A program made the translations under genes and the position numbers. Positions 23,362 through 31,658 of a stretch of DNA of 34,977 nt are shown here, one piece after another (positions within the stretch are counted from its first letter, which is position 1; every line of letters starts with the position of its first letter). Under the pieces are notes generated by a model. It was not told the origin of the DNA and ran no database searches. It saw only the letters and a program-made list of their open reading frames with translations. The DNA is from Bdellovibrio sp. (GTDB taxonomy: Bacteria > Bdellovibrionota > Bacteriovoracia > Bacteriovoracales > Bacteriovoracaceae): NCBI GenBank assembly GCA_022729855.1, contig DZBG01000016.1:1-34977 (forward strand). Direction: 5' to 3'.

Positions 23362-24132
23362 TTAGTAGGTGACTTTCACGAGGTAAAGTCCATGCGGCGG
23401 AGCAACAGGGCCAAGTCTTTTGCACGGAGTGCTACTCAGTGCAGCTTCAAAGTCTGAAAGTGAGACCTTTCCACGACCGATATTCCAAATAGTTCCCATA
23501 AGTAAGCGCACCATTTGTTTGAGAAAACCATTTCCAACAATTCTGAGAGCATAATGATCTGGCATAAAGGCCCAGGCACTATTTCCTGAAATGGTGAAGA
23601 TCTCACACTCAAATATCTCTCTAACCGTCGAGTTCACTTCTGTTCCTTCACAAAAGAAATTACAGAAATCATGCTTGCCCACTAAAATTTTGCAGGCCTT
23701 TTGCATTAATTCTAAATCTACTTCAAAGGAATTATTCTGAATGAAATCATTTTGAAAGGCGCGAGAGCTATCATTTAAACTGAAACGATAATGGTACTCT
23801 TTAGAAATCGCATGATTCGTTGGAAGAAATTCATGATCTGACTCCTCAGCACTTAAAACTCTTATATCTAATGGTAAATTGGCATTGAGGGCCTTCACGA
23901 GATTTGCACAAGGAATAACAAGTGGCATTTCTATTTTTACCACTTGCCCTAAAGCATGAACTCCAGCATCAGTTCTCCCAGACCCTAGAGATCTCACTTC
24001 AGTGGACTTAGATAAAACTGAAAGAGCTTTATTGAGTTCACCTTGAACAGTTGTCCCCGCACCTTCGGCTTGCTGTTGCCAGCCGAAATAGTGAGTGCCT
24101 TTATATTCAAGGACAAGACGGTAATAGGGCAT
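23362..24132 (-). CDS. truA: tRNA pseudouridine(38-40) synthase TruA
   Basis: The 256-residue protein matches TruA. The N-terminus YYRLVLEYKGTHYFGWQ is typical, and the catalytic Asp55 lies in LGSGRTDAGVHALGQV. The later motif FLKQMVRLLMGTIWNIGRG is the family's second signature. It converts uridines 38, 39 and 40 of the tRNA anticodon arm to pseudouridine. Its start ATG shares a base with the pssA stop (TAATG), so it is translationally coupled and probably the last gene of the large operon. Length is near the usual 260. Confidence 0.97.
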   Translation of the reverse strand: MPYYRLVLEYKGTHYFGWQQQAEGAGTTVQGELNKALSVLSKSTEVRSLGSGRTDAGVHALGQVVKIEMPLVIPCANLVKALNANLPLDIRVLSAEESDHEFLPTNHAISKEYHYRFSLNDSSRAFQNDFIQNNSFEVDLELMQKACKILVGKHDFCNFFCEGTEVNSTVREIFECEIFTISGNSAWAFMPDHYALRIVGNGFLKQMVRLLMGTIWNIGRGKVSLSDFEAALSSTPCKRLGPVAPPHGLYLVKVTY

Positions 24133-24887
24133 TATTTATCTTCGTCTTCTTCATCATTTTTCCACGCAAAAATCCCTGCAAATTTCTGACGATGAGTTAA
24201 AAAATAAAAAAGAGAAATGAGAACATAAGCTGTAATGATAATCGGAATCATTACTTCTTCATAAATAAAGAGTGAGGCAATAATGGCAAACATAATCATC
24301 AGTGTTTGTTTTTTATGTTTTCTTACCCATTCCGAATTTTTGAAACTTGTGAATGGGATATTTGAAATCATAAGAAGCGCATAAAAAATTAAATAGCCTA
24401 CAGCAAGTGGAGTGTAATCTTTGAGCTCCGGAAATTGCAGAGACACAAGGATATAACCAATAACAGCAGTGGCCCCTCCAGGAATAGGAAGACCTTGAAA
24501 ATAATCAGATTTAACATGCCCAATATTCGCATTAAAACGAGCTAAGCGAAGCGCTCCACAAAGCATAAATACAAAGGCCGTGACCATTCCCACTCTTCCC
24601 GAATCTTGAAGAAAACGGAAATAAAAAATAAAAGCAGGTGCCACACCAAATGAAACTAAATCACTTAATGAATCAAACTGCTCTCCGAAATTAGACTGAG
24701 TATTTGTCATTCGGGCCACACGTCCATCCATACTATCAAAGATAGCACCGAGAACGATAAGCATGCTCGCCATATAAAAGTGTCCACCTAAGGCTTGAAT
24801 GATCCCACCAAAGCCACAGGCCATATTAAGAGCTGTAAAAGTATTAGGAAGAAAGAAAGCTAACTTGCGTTTATTTTGAGTAAGCAT
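24132..24887 (-). CDS. pssA: CDP-diacylglycerol--serine O-phosphatidyltransferase
   Basis: The 251-residue membrane protein carries the CDP-alcohol phosphotransferase motif as D54-G55, A58-R59, G68, D72 and D76, within DGRVARMTN and FGEQFDSLSD. About eight hydrophobic helices follow. It joins serine to CDP-diacylglycerol to make phosphatidylserine at the inner membrane, using the product of CdsA encoded in the same operon. AAGGG lies before ATG 24887. The C-terminus is acidic (KNDEEDEDK). The Psd-like gene precedes it by 13 bases, a common pairing for phosphatidylethanolamine synthesis. Confidence 0.95.
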   Translation of the reverse strand: MLTQNKRKLAFFLPNTFTALNMACGFGGIIQALGGHFYMASMLIVLGAIFDSMDGRVARMTNTQSNFGEQFDSLSDLVSFGVAPAFIFYFRFLQDSGRVGMVTAFVFMLCGALRLARFNANIGHVKSDYFQGLPIPGGATAVIGYILVSLQFPELKDYTPLAVGYLIFYALLMISNIPFTSFKNSEWVRKHKKQTLMIMFAIIASLFIYEEVMIPIIITAYVLISLFYFLTHRQKFAGIFAWKNDEEDEDK

Positions 24888-24900
24888 CTAAGAACCCTTT

Positions 24901-25566
24901 TTATTGATTTCTAAGTGCTGCTATTACTGTTTGTCCTGGAAGAATTTTTTCACCTGGATAAACAAGAATATCAGTATGTAATGGTAAATAAATTAGCAAA
25001 GTTCCACCGAAAGGATAATACCCAAAACACGCTGCTCCGCGCCCACGGTCACCAGATTTCATCCAAATATGAGCTCGACTTCCATATTTGCAATCAACAA
25101 AACGCAATACTGTTTGAACTTCATTTTTGCTTTTAAGCATAACGTCAGTATGGGCAAGCTCTGTTGTTCCCGTTAAAAAAGATTCAGGCTTCCCATAACG
25201 GTAGATACCTTTCCCTTTATAAGCACGGAGAAAGCTCATCTCGGCCACAGTTGGAAGATACAAACCGTGTTCATCTAAAAAATGCGAACTCACCCTTACT
25301 TCAAAAGCTTCAGGTAAAAATTCAAAGACATTTTCCACGCGACGTATGGATTCTACTTTTCCATAAAGTGGAGACAAAAATATCTCTCCTTCATTTTTAA
25401 GGGTGTCGCGGTAAGGAATATAATAACGTCTCATATAGAGAAGAATAAGAAGGACTGAAATAACCAAAATACCTTTCACTATTCCCGTTAAGAAAAAATA
25501 AGAAATAAGGATAAGCACCATTAAAAGAAAAAAGAGTCCTTGAGAAAGGAAAAAAAATCTTTTCAT
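24901..25566 (-). CDS. Phosphatidylserine decarboxylase-like protein lacking the pyruvoyl serine
   Basis: The 221-residue protein follows the short (archaetidylserine-decarboxylase-like) Psd family. Two N-terminal helices (4-28, 30-45) come first, then SPLYGKVESIRRV, the FEVRVSSHFLDEHGLYLP block in the place of IFMSPFDVHVNRAP, and the end block FGYYPFGGTLLIYLP. In active enzymes that last block is GLIRFGSRVDVYLP, and self-cleavage before the serine makes the pyruvoyl cofactor. Here the aligned residues are Gly188 and Thr189, so no serine is present; I checked the codons (GGT GGA ACT). It is either an inactive scaffold, uses Thr189, or is a sequencing artefact. Its place between tsaB and pssA supports a phospholipid role. 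Confidence 0.8.
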   Translation of the reverse strand: MKRFFFLSQGLFFLLMVLILISYFFLTGIVKGILVISVLLILLYMRRYYIPYRDTLKNEGEIFLSPLYGKVESIRRVENVFEFLPEAFEVRVSSHFLDEHGLYLPTVAEMSFLRAYKGKGIYRYGKPESFLTGTTELAHTDVMLKSKNEVQTVLRFVDCKYGSRAHIWMKSGDRGRGAACFGYYPFGGTLLIYLPLHTDILVYPGEKILPGQTVIAALRNQ

Positions 25567-26195
25567 AAACTTGGCCTAAATTCATCTTCTGGAGCACGGA
25601 AATAATAACTTGGCTCATAAGATTGAGAACCAATCACATGATGAAACAATTTTTGGGGAGCGGTTTCAATAAAAGTGACTGTTTCTTGATAACTGGTTAA
25701 ATGCTTTTTAAGTTTCTCATCAATCGCCGATTCTTGATGAACAAAAAATGGCACACCTAATTTATTCCATTTTTCAAAATGAGCAGCGAGCTCACTTTCT
25801 TGCAAGAGAAACTTCTCTTCTTTATCTTGGTTCCAAAGATAAAAGAAGTACTCCCCTCTATAGGCCTTTGTCATCCAGAGGCCTGCCTCATGTCCATACC
25901 ACTTAGGCAGCATGAAATTATAATACGAGTAATGTTCAAGACCCTTGAGCTTAAAGACATCCGCCACACCTTCAGAGAGCCTCATTCCTGTATAAAAACC
26001 AGGCCCTGATGAAGTGATAATGCCGTCGATAGATGAAACTGAAAGATTTTTTTGAATAAGAAGATTGTAGATTTCTTTTTGAAGAATCTGAGACGCTTTG
26101 AAGCCTTTAAGGATGGTCTTGCCTTCCCAAGTACCGTTGGTACCGAGAAGGCCAATAAACACATCATAACTGGTATCAATAAATAGCTTAATCAC
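25563..26195 (-). CDS. tsaB: tRNA threonylcarbamoyladenosine biosynthesis protein TsaB
   Basis: The 210-residue protein matches TsaB, the partner that joins TsaD and TsaE to make t6A at position 37 of tRNAs. The ASKHA-type start is LFIDTSYDVFIGLL, and the motif SSGPGFYTGMRLSEGVAD corresponds to the GPGSFTGxRxG signature. As is usual for TsaB it lacks the metal site of TsaD. The C-terminal half is divergent. The start is GTG at 26195, in a GTGA overlap with the rseP stop, and its stop overlaps the Psd-like start by four bases. Length is close to the usual 230. Confidence 0.88.
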   Translation of the reverse strand: MIKLFIDTSYDVFIGLLGTNGTWEGKTILKGFKASQILQKEIYNLLIQKNLSVSSIDGIITSSGPGFYTGMRLSEGVADVFKLKGLEHYSYYNFMLPKWYGHEAGLWMTKAYRGEYFFYLWNQDKEEKFLLQESELAAHFEKWNKLGVPFFVHQESAIDEKLKKHLTSYQETVTFIETAPQKLFHHVIGSQSYEPSYYFRAPEDEFRPSL

Positions 26196-27748
26196 AACAC
26201 TAGTTTAGTAATATCGTTGAATAGAGCGATAAAAATTAAAAAGAATAATAATGAAAGACCAATTCTTTGAGCGAACTCAAGTTTACGTCTCGAAAGTGGT
26301 CCACGATTAAAGAACTCAAAAACTAAAAACATAATATGTCCGCCATCAAGAACCGGAATAGGAAATAAATTGATCACTCCAAGATTGATTGAAATAAAAG
26401 CCATCAATCTAAAAAACATTGAAAGTGAAATATTAAATGAATCTGAAGCAACTTTCCCAATCGCAAACGGGCCACCAACATTACTCAGGGCCACTTCTCT
26501 TGTGATAAGTTTTTTATAACCACCAACAGTTTTTTCGATCCCATCCCATGTTCTCTGAAGACCAACAATGAGGGCCTCACCAATAGAGTCAGCTTTGGTT
26601 TCGATTAGCTTAGGTGGGATATACTCTACTGAACTATAAACACCAATCGTTTTAACTTCGCCTTGGCCTTTGATCTCTTTTACTTCTGGAATCAAAGTCC
26701 CCGTAAGAGTTTTTCCAGCACGAAGGTATGAAATCTCAACACCGATCTTTGCGTCTGATTTTTGAACTTCAGCACGAAGCTCATCGAAGGCCTTCACTGG
26801 AATTTTATTAATTGATACAAGGATATCGTCTTTCTTAAGACCTAGTTTATCAGCAGGTGATGACATCACAATACTTTGAACAACAAGATCAATTGGATAG
26901 AAGCCAGCATCAGTTAAGGCCTCAAGTAGAGTCTTTGACTTATCTGCCTTAAATAAGCTCTCCGATGTTTCATCAAAGCTTACTTTGTTCTCATCCATTT
27001 TAAATTTATAGAAATAGACTTCACCAGCAAATGATTGGCCCATCTCTTCAAGTGAGAGAGTTTCCACTTTTGCTTTCGGACTTAAACTTAAATAGAACTG
27101 CTCACCTTCTGAATTCACTACAATAGGTCTTCTCACTACAGGGAGAAGTTTAGAAAACTCATCAATAAATTCTTGAAGCGACAATTTAACATCGACGATT
27201 TTTGTCACGCCAGCGCGCTCAACAGTCACCGTATCAATATTTGAAGCCTTGATATTAAGATCATCAAAGCTCATGATTTTTTCATCATTGATCATCTTAA
27301 TAGTGTCACCAGAACGAAGACCTCTTGAATGGAAAGCAGAATTATCAGGGATAAGACCAAATTTCGTTTGAGGAACCTTCTCTCCAATGATCAAAAGACC
27401 AAGATAAAGAACGTAAGCAAGGATGAGGTTTGCGAGTGGACCACCGAAAATAATCCAAAAGCGTGCCCATTTAGTTTTATGGTTAAAGGCGACTTTTTTC
27501 TCATCTTCAGTTAGAGGAGTTTCAGAAAAAGGATCATCGCCGAACATTTTTACGTATCCACCAAGTGGTATAAGTGAAACAGCATACTCAGTTCCACCTT
27601 TTACATATTTAAAAATTTTCGGGCCAAAGCCAATTGAGAATACTTCTACTCGAACTCCAAAAAAACGAGCAAAAAAGAAATGCCCCAATTCATGGAAGAA
27701 TATAAGTGGACCTAAAAAAACGAGAAATATTAAAACTTTTTCGAACAT
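26192..27748 (-). CDS. rseP: Site-2 intramembrane metalloprotease RseP
   Basis: The 518-residue protein is an RseP-type protease. The zinc motif HELGH has His19, Glu20 and His23 in the first membrane helix, and the second metal motif NLFPIPVLDGGH is near residues 460-471. Two PDZ-type regions lie between (about 125-190 and 300-375, the latter with SSPADKLGLKKDDILVSIN). It cuts anti-sigma factors or signal peptide remnants within the membrane. At 518 residues it is about 70 longer than E. coli RseP, mainly from an insert near 195-290. In many bacteria dxr sits between cdsA and rseP; here it is missing and only 12 bases separate them. Confidence 0.95.
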   Translation of the reverse strand: MFEKVLIFLVFLGPLIFFHELGHFFFARFFGVRVEVFSIGFGPKIFKYVKGGTEYAVSLIPLGGYVKMFGDDPFSETPLTEDEKKVAFNHKTKWARFWIIFGGPLANLILAYVLYLGLLIIGEKVPQTKFGLIPDNSAFHSRGLRSGDTIKMINDEKIMSFDDLNIKASNIDTVTVERAGVTKIVDVKLSLQEFIDEFSKLLPVVRRPIVVNSEGEQFYLSLSPKAKVETLSLEEMGQSFAGEVYFYKFKMDENKVSFDETSESLFKADKSKTLLEALTDAGFYPIDLVVQSIVMSSPADKLGLKKDDILVSINKIPVKAFDELRAEVQKSDAKIGVEISYLRAGKTLTGTLIPEVKEIKGQGEVKTIGVYSSVEYIPPKLIETKADSIGEALIVGLQRTWDGIEKTVGGYKKLITREVALSNVGGPFAIGKVASDSFNISLSMFFRLMAFISINLGVINLFPIPVLDGGHIMFLVFEFFNRGPLSRRKLEFAQRIGLSLLFFLIFIALFNDITKLVL

Positions 27749-27760
27749 AAGATTCCTTTC

Positions 27761-28588
27761 TTACGCGTAAATGGCCATCACAAAAAAAGCAAAGAGTGGG
27801 GCCACAAACATTAGACTATCTATTCTATCATACACTCCCCCGTGTCCGGGAATAAGGGAAGAACTGTCTTTTATGTCAAACTGACGCTTAAATTTTGATT
27901 GAATAAGATCACCTATTTGCGAGCTACAAGCGACAACTAGGAAAAATGGAATAAAATACGGATTAAATCCGTTGAGTATATAATGCCAATAAAGCGAGGT
28001 GAAAATAACCGACGCAAGCACTCCACCGATGGCCCCCTCAATTGTTTTCTTAGGACTTACTGCTTCCCATAATTTGTGTTTCCCAAAATACTTTCCCGAA
28101 AAAAAAGCAAATGTATCTACGAGAAAATTCATAAGTAAGAGACCAATAAGAAGTTCTCTCCAACCTGGCTTACCTTGATGAATGACATAGCTCATCGACA
28201 TAAGTGGAATAATGACAAAAATACCGACTCCCCATGAAGTCATTTTAAACAGTTTTAGAATGAGAGGAGATTTTTTGAAAATAAAAAACAAATAACCAAG
28301 TAGCACTACATTTAAAAAGACACCAAGAGAGATCCAAAAATTAAATGAGGCTTTACTGATTTGATAAAAGTTAAAAAATAAGTAATTACAGACAAAGATA
28401 GATTGGGCCACGAGGTACTTCGGTGACACTCTCGACTGGTCATAAAAATTAGTAATAATTTCATCGACAACTAAAATCCCAAGTACTCCTATCATAACAA
28501 GACTGGCCGTCCTTCCAGTATAAAGACAGGCCGAAACAAGAATAACAAGAACGAGTCCAGAGAGGATTCGAATTTTAGTATTAGACAT
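27761..28588 (-). CDS. cdsA: Phosphatidate cytidylyltransferase
   Basis: From ATG 28588 the protein has 275 residues with about seven membrane helices. It ends with the CDP-diglyceride synthetase signature: KFKRQFDIKDSSSLIPG, then HGGVYDRIDS. It makes CDP-diacylglycerol from phosphatidic acid and CTP, feeding PssA in the same operon. I chose 28588 because AAGGG lies six bases upstream and the start overlaps the uppS stop by eight bases, as expected in this operon. A longer frame from 28693 would add 35 residues, all antisense-free but lying in uppS coding and unlike the family. Confidence 0.95.
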   Translation of the reverse strand: MSNTKIRILSGLVLVILVSACLYTGRTASLVMIGVLGILVVDEIITNFYDQSRVSPKYLVAQSIFVCNYLFFNFYQISKASFNFWISLGVFLNVVLLGYLFFIFKKSPLILKLFKMTSWGVGIFVIIPLMSMSYVIHQGKPGWRELLIGLLLMNFLVDTFAFFSGKYFGKHKLWEAVSPKKTIEGAIGGVLASVIFTSLYWHYILNGFNPYFIPFFLVVACSSQIGDLIQSKFKRQFDIKDSSSLIPGHGGVYDRIDSLMFVAPLFAFFVMAIYA

Positions 28589-29351
28589 TTTGACCCTTGA
28601 GTCCTCTAGCAAAAGCATGCTTATTAACTTCAGCCTTGTCTGCACTTGAAGAGAGATCGGACTCTGATGATATATTTCCAAAGCGACGTTCACGCTGAGT
28701 CACATTGTTTAAAATTTGTTTAAATTCTTTGGCAGAGAAATCTGGCCATCTTGTAGGAGTGAAATAAAGTTCAGCGTAGGCCATCTGCCATAAAAGGAAA
28801 TTAGATATTCTCTGATCTCCGCCTGTGCGAATGAGGAGGTCCACATCCCCTGTTTCAGGATTGTATAGATGAGACGTTAAATCTTTTTCTGTTAATTCTT
28901 TACTCGGATTATTTTTAATGAACTCATTTACTGATTTTACGATTTCACTGCGTCCACCATAACTAAAAGCAAAAGTCAGTTTCAGACCTTTGTTCTCTTT
29001 TGTGATTTCTTCAGTTTCAGAAATTAGCTTTTGAGTCTCAACAGGAAGATTAGCAATATCGCCAATGACCTTAAAACTTACATTATTTTTAATAAGTCGA
29101 GTTCGTTCTTTTAATAAGAATTTTTTTAAGAGATTAAACAGTGTGCTCACTTCTGCAATGGGACGACTCCAGTTCTCAGTAGAGAATGCATAAAGAGTCA
29201 GAGCGCTCAAGCCTTCATCATCAGCAGCTTCTACGATACTTGAAATAATCGATGAGCCACGGATATGACCCCATACGCGTGGACGAAGGCGCTTTTGCGC
29301 CCAACGTCCATTACCATCCATAATGATTGCAACATGCTTAATTGATGACAT
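28581..29351 (-). CDS. uppS: Undecaprenyl diphosphate synthase (isoprenyl transferase)
   Basis: From ATG 29351 the protein has 256 residues and starts SSIKHVAIIMDGNGRWA, with catalytic Asp12. The family's ending motif is DLLIRTGGDQRISNFLLWQ followed by AYAELYFTPTRWPDF. It extends farnesyl diphosphate with isopentenyl units to make the lipid carrier for peptidoglycan and other wall polymers. The start lies one base after the frr stop; the longer start at 29387 would lie within frr. The C-terminal tail (SSESDLSSSADKAEVNK) is extra and polar compared with most homologues and probably disordered. Confidence 0.96.
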   Translation of the reverse strand: MSSIKHVAIIMDGNGRWAQKRLRPRVWGHIRGSSIISSIVEAADDEGLSALTLYAFSTENWSRPIAEVSTLFNLLKKFLLKERTRLIKNNVSFKVIGDIANLPVETQKLISETEEITKENKGLKLTFAFSYGGRSEIVKSVNEFIKNNPSKELTEKDLTSHLYNPETGDVDLLIRTGGDQRISNFLLWQMAYAELYFTPTRWPDFSAKEFKQILNNVTQRERRFGNISSESDLSSSADKAEVNKHAFARGLKGQNV

Positions 29352-29352
29352 A

Positions 29353-29910
29353 TTAAACTGTAAGAAGTTCTTTTTCTTTGGCATCAACTATTTTATCAAC
29401 TTCTTTGATATAGTTGTCAGTTAGCTTTTGAATTTCGTCTTGAATTTTTTTCGATTCATCTTCAGATACTGATTTAGCTTTCTCAGCAGCTTTAACTTTA
29501 TCATTTTGTTCACGACGTACATTTCTCACGATAACTTTAGAATCTTCGCCAAGTTTTTTTACATCTTTTACAAGAGCTTTACGCTTATCTTCAGTCAGAG
29601 CAGGAAACATAATACGAATAAAGTTTCCGTCGTTACCTGGGGTTACACCAATATTTGCGGCAAGGATTGCTTTTTCAATTGAAGGAATAAGAGTCTTATC
29701 AAATGGCTGGATTTGAAGAAGACGTGCTTCAGGAGTTGAGATCTGTCCTGTTTGTTTAATCGGTGTTGCTGTCCCGTAGTAATCTACCATAATACCATCA
29801 AGAACATTTGCCGAGGCACGTCCTGTTCTAACTTTAGTAAGATTATTTTGAAGCGATTTAATCGCTTTGCTCATTTGATCATCAATTACTGGTTTAAGTT
29901 CATTCATCAT
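29353..29910 (-). CDS. frr: Ribosome recycling factor
   Basis: The 185-residue protein matches RRF: the helical LTKVRTGRASANVLDGIMV, the domain II strand VDYYGTATPIKQTGQIS, and the late helix VRNVRREQNDKVKAAEK. With EF-G it splits the ribosome after termination. Length equals the family's 185. Two ATGs stand together at the start; the first has AAGGAG seven bases upstream. It follows pyrH by 11 bases, in the usual rpsB-tsf-pyrH-frr order. Confidence 0.98.
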   Translation of the reverse strand: MMNELKPVIDDQMSKAIKSLQNNLTKVRTGRASANVLDGIMVDYYGTATPIKQTGQISTPEARLLQIQPFDKTLIPSIEKAILAANIGVTPGNDGNFIRIMFPALTEDKRKALVKDVKKLGEDSKVIVRNVRREQNDKVKAAEKAKSVSEDESKKIQDEIQKLTDNYIKEVDKIVDAKEKELLTV

Positions 29911-29921
29911 GATTTAACTCC

Positions 29922-30638
29922 TTAGATCTTTTTTGTAACAAGTGTTCCAACAGTTTTGTCACCGTTGATAACTTTTTGAATATTTCCTTGCTCAAACATA
30001 TTGAACACAACAATATCCATGTTGTTATCCATACAAAGTGTGATGGCCGTTGAATCCATTACTTTAATTTCTTTATTTAAAACTTCGATATATGAAAGTG
30101 TATCAAATTTTACTGCGTCTTTAAATTTCATAGGATCTTTATCGTAAATCCCATCAACCTTTGTCGCCTTCATGATTAAACCTGCGTTTATTTCATTGGC
30201 ACGAAGGGCAGCTGTTGTATCAGTTGTAAAATACGGATTACCTGTTCCTGCAGCAAATATCACCACACGTTTTTTTTCTAAGTGGCGAACAGCACGACGA
30301 CGAATATAAGGCTCTGCTACCTCTTGCATATCAATCGCTGACATCACTCGAGTATAAACACCTTTTCTTTCTAACGAATCTTGAAGGGCCAGTGAATTGA
30401 TAACTGTTGCCATCATTCCCATATAATCAGAAGTTGATCTATCCATCCCTGTTGTTGCACCAGCAACTCCACGGTGAATATTTCCTCCTCCAACGACTAT
30501 CCCAATTTCAACACCAGTTTTTTGGAGCTCACAAATTTCAGAGCTAAGTTTTTCAAGAACTTCTCCTTGAATCCCATGTCCCTGATCTCCAGCAAGAGCT
30601 TCTCCAGAGAGTTTTAAAAGAACGCGTGAATATTTCAT
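29922..30638 (-). CDS. pyrH: Uridylate kinase
   Basis: The 238-residue protein matches the bacterial UMP kinase of the amino acid kinase family: [21 protein letters not shown], the UMP region [34 protein letters not shown], and [11 protein letters not shown]. It phosphorylates UMP to UDP and is usually a GTP-activated, UTP-inhibited hexamer. The AAGG ribosome binding site precedes ATG 30638. The terminator after tsf lies just upstream, so expression may depend on readthrough or an undetected promoter. Confidence 0.98.
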   Translation of the reverse strand: MKYSRVLLKLSGEALAGDQGHGIQGEVLEKLSSEICELQKTGVEIGIVVGGGNIHRGVAGATTGMDRSTSDYMGMMATVINSLALQDSLERKGVYTRVMSAIDMQEVAEPYIRRRAVRHLEKKRVVIFAAGTGNPYFTTDTTAALRANEINAGLIMKATKVDGIYDKDPMKFKDAVKFDTLSYIEVLNKEIKVMDSTAITLCMDNNMDIVVFNMFEQGNIQKVINGDKTVGTLVTKKI

Positions 30639-30658
30639 GTGATACCTTTATAAAGTAA

Positions 30659-30680
30659 AAGGGGACTAAAAAGTCCCCTT
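30659..30680 (-). terminator. Terminator/attenuator between tsf and pyrH
   Basis: AAGGGGACT (30659-30667) pairs with AGTCCCCTT (30672-30680) around a four-base loop; on the minus strand a T-rich tract (TTTTACTTTA) follows. It lies 25 bases after the tsf stop and would end most rpsB-tsf transcripts, lowering downstream pyrH-frr expression. Confidence 0.85.
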
Positions 30681-30704
30681 CACTTATAAAACAATTTTTT
30701 ATTA

Positions 30705-31625
30705 CTAGGCTTGTCCGCTAGTCATTTTTGCAACTTCTTCTGCAAAATTGTCTGCTTTCTTCTCGATACCTTCACCAAGATTGAACTTAATGAATTTAGT
30801 CACTGTCAGTTTCGTTCCTGTTGCATTAGAAACAGTCTCGATCAGTTTACCAATTGTTGTATCTGGATTTTTTACAAAAGATTGCTCATAAAGACATACT
30901 TCAGAAGCAAGTTTTGCAAGTTTACCTTTAACGATATTTGGAATCATTGCTTCAGCTTTACCTTGCTCTTTTAATTGAGCAGCATAAATTTCAGCTTCTT
31001 TCGCTTTGTATGATTCATCAATTTCAGATGAATTAAGGAACATTGGGTTAGCTGCTGCAATTTGCATACAAATATCTTTAGCAAGTTCAGTTACTGCTTC
31101 ATTGTTTGTTACATCTTTATCAGCTTCGATTTTCGCTAGAACACCAATTTTTCCAGAGTGAACGTAAGAACCAATGACTCCATTACCTGTAAGAGTAAGA
31201 GTTTCAACACGACGGATATCGATTTTTTCTCCAATCTTAATTGTAAGCTCAGAGATTAGATCTTTAACTGTCGTATTTGAACTAACGTTTACTGCAAGTA
31301 GACCATCAACAGTTGCAATTGAATGCTCAACAGCTTTAGCTGTTACTGTATTAGAGAAAGCAAGAAAATCTGTATTTTTAGCAGCAAAGTCTGTTTCAAT
31401 ATTTACTTCTACTAGAGAAGCTTTGTTTCCAGAAACTAATGCTCCAACAACACCCTCAGCAGCTACGCGAGAGGCTTTCTTTGCAGCAGCGGCAAGACCT
31501 TTAGCACGTAGATAATCTACGGCTTTCTGGAAATCACCCACTTCATCCAAAGCTTTCTTGCAGTCCATCATCCCTGCACCAGTTGTTTCTCTTAAGTTTT
31601 TTACGTCAGCAGCTGTATATGCCAT
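30705..31625 (-). CDS. tsf: Elongation factor Ts
   Basis: The 306-residue protein matches EF-Ts. The N-terminal UBA-like domain has VKNLRETTGAGMMDCKKALD, the core includes VEVNIETDFAAKNTDF (TDFV-type motif contacting EF-Tu), and a second core half follows with GSYVHSGKIGVLAKIEADK. It exchanges GDP on EF-Tu. Length is a little over E. coli (283). AAAGG precedes ATG 31625. It follows rpsB by 33 bases and is closed by the terminator before pyrH. Confidence 0.98.
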   Translation of the reverse strand: MAYTAADVKNLRETTGAGMMDCKKALDEVGDFQKAVDYLRAKGLAAAAKKASRVAAEGVVGALVSGNKASLVEVNIETDFAAKNTDFLAFSNTVTAKAVEHSIATVDGLLAVNVSSNTTVKDLISELTIKIGEKIDIRRVETLTLTGNGVIGSYVHSGKIGVLAKIEADKDVTNNEAVTELAKDICMQIAAANPMFLNSSEIDESYKAKEAEIYAAQLKEQGKAEAMIPNIVKGKLAKLASEVCLYEQSFVKNPDTTIGKLIETVSNATGTKLTVTKFIKFNLGEGIEKKADNFAEEVAKMTSGQA

Positions 31626-31658
31626 GTGAATTTTTCCTTTCTTTTAAATAACTGAAAA

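Noticed and set aside
28589-28693. Upstream start for cdsA
   Set aside because: The extra 35 residues lie inside uppS, do not fit CdsA, and ATG 28588 has a good ribosome binding site.
29352-29387. Upstream start for uppS
   Set aside because: It lies within frr and adds residues before the conserved MDGNGRWA start region.
31174-31515. Open frame antisense to tsf
   Set aside because: It mirrors EF-Ts coding and has low-complexity Ser/Thr/Ala content with no independent support.
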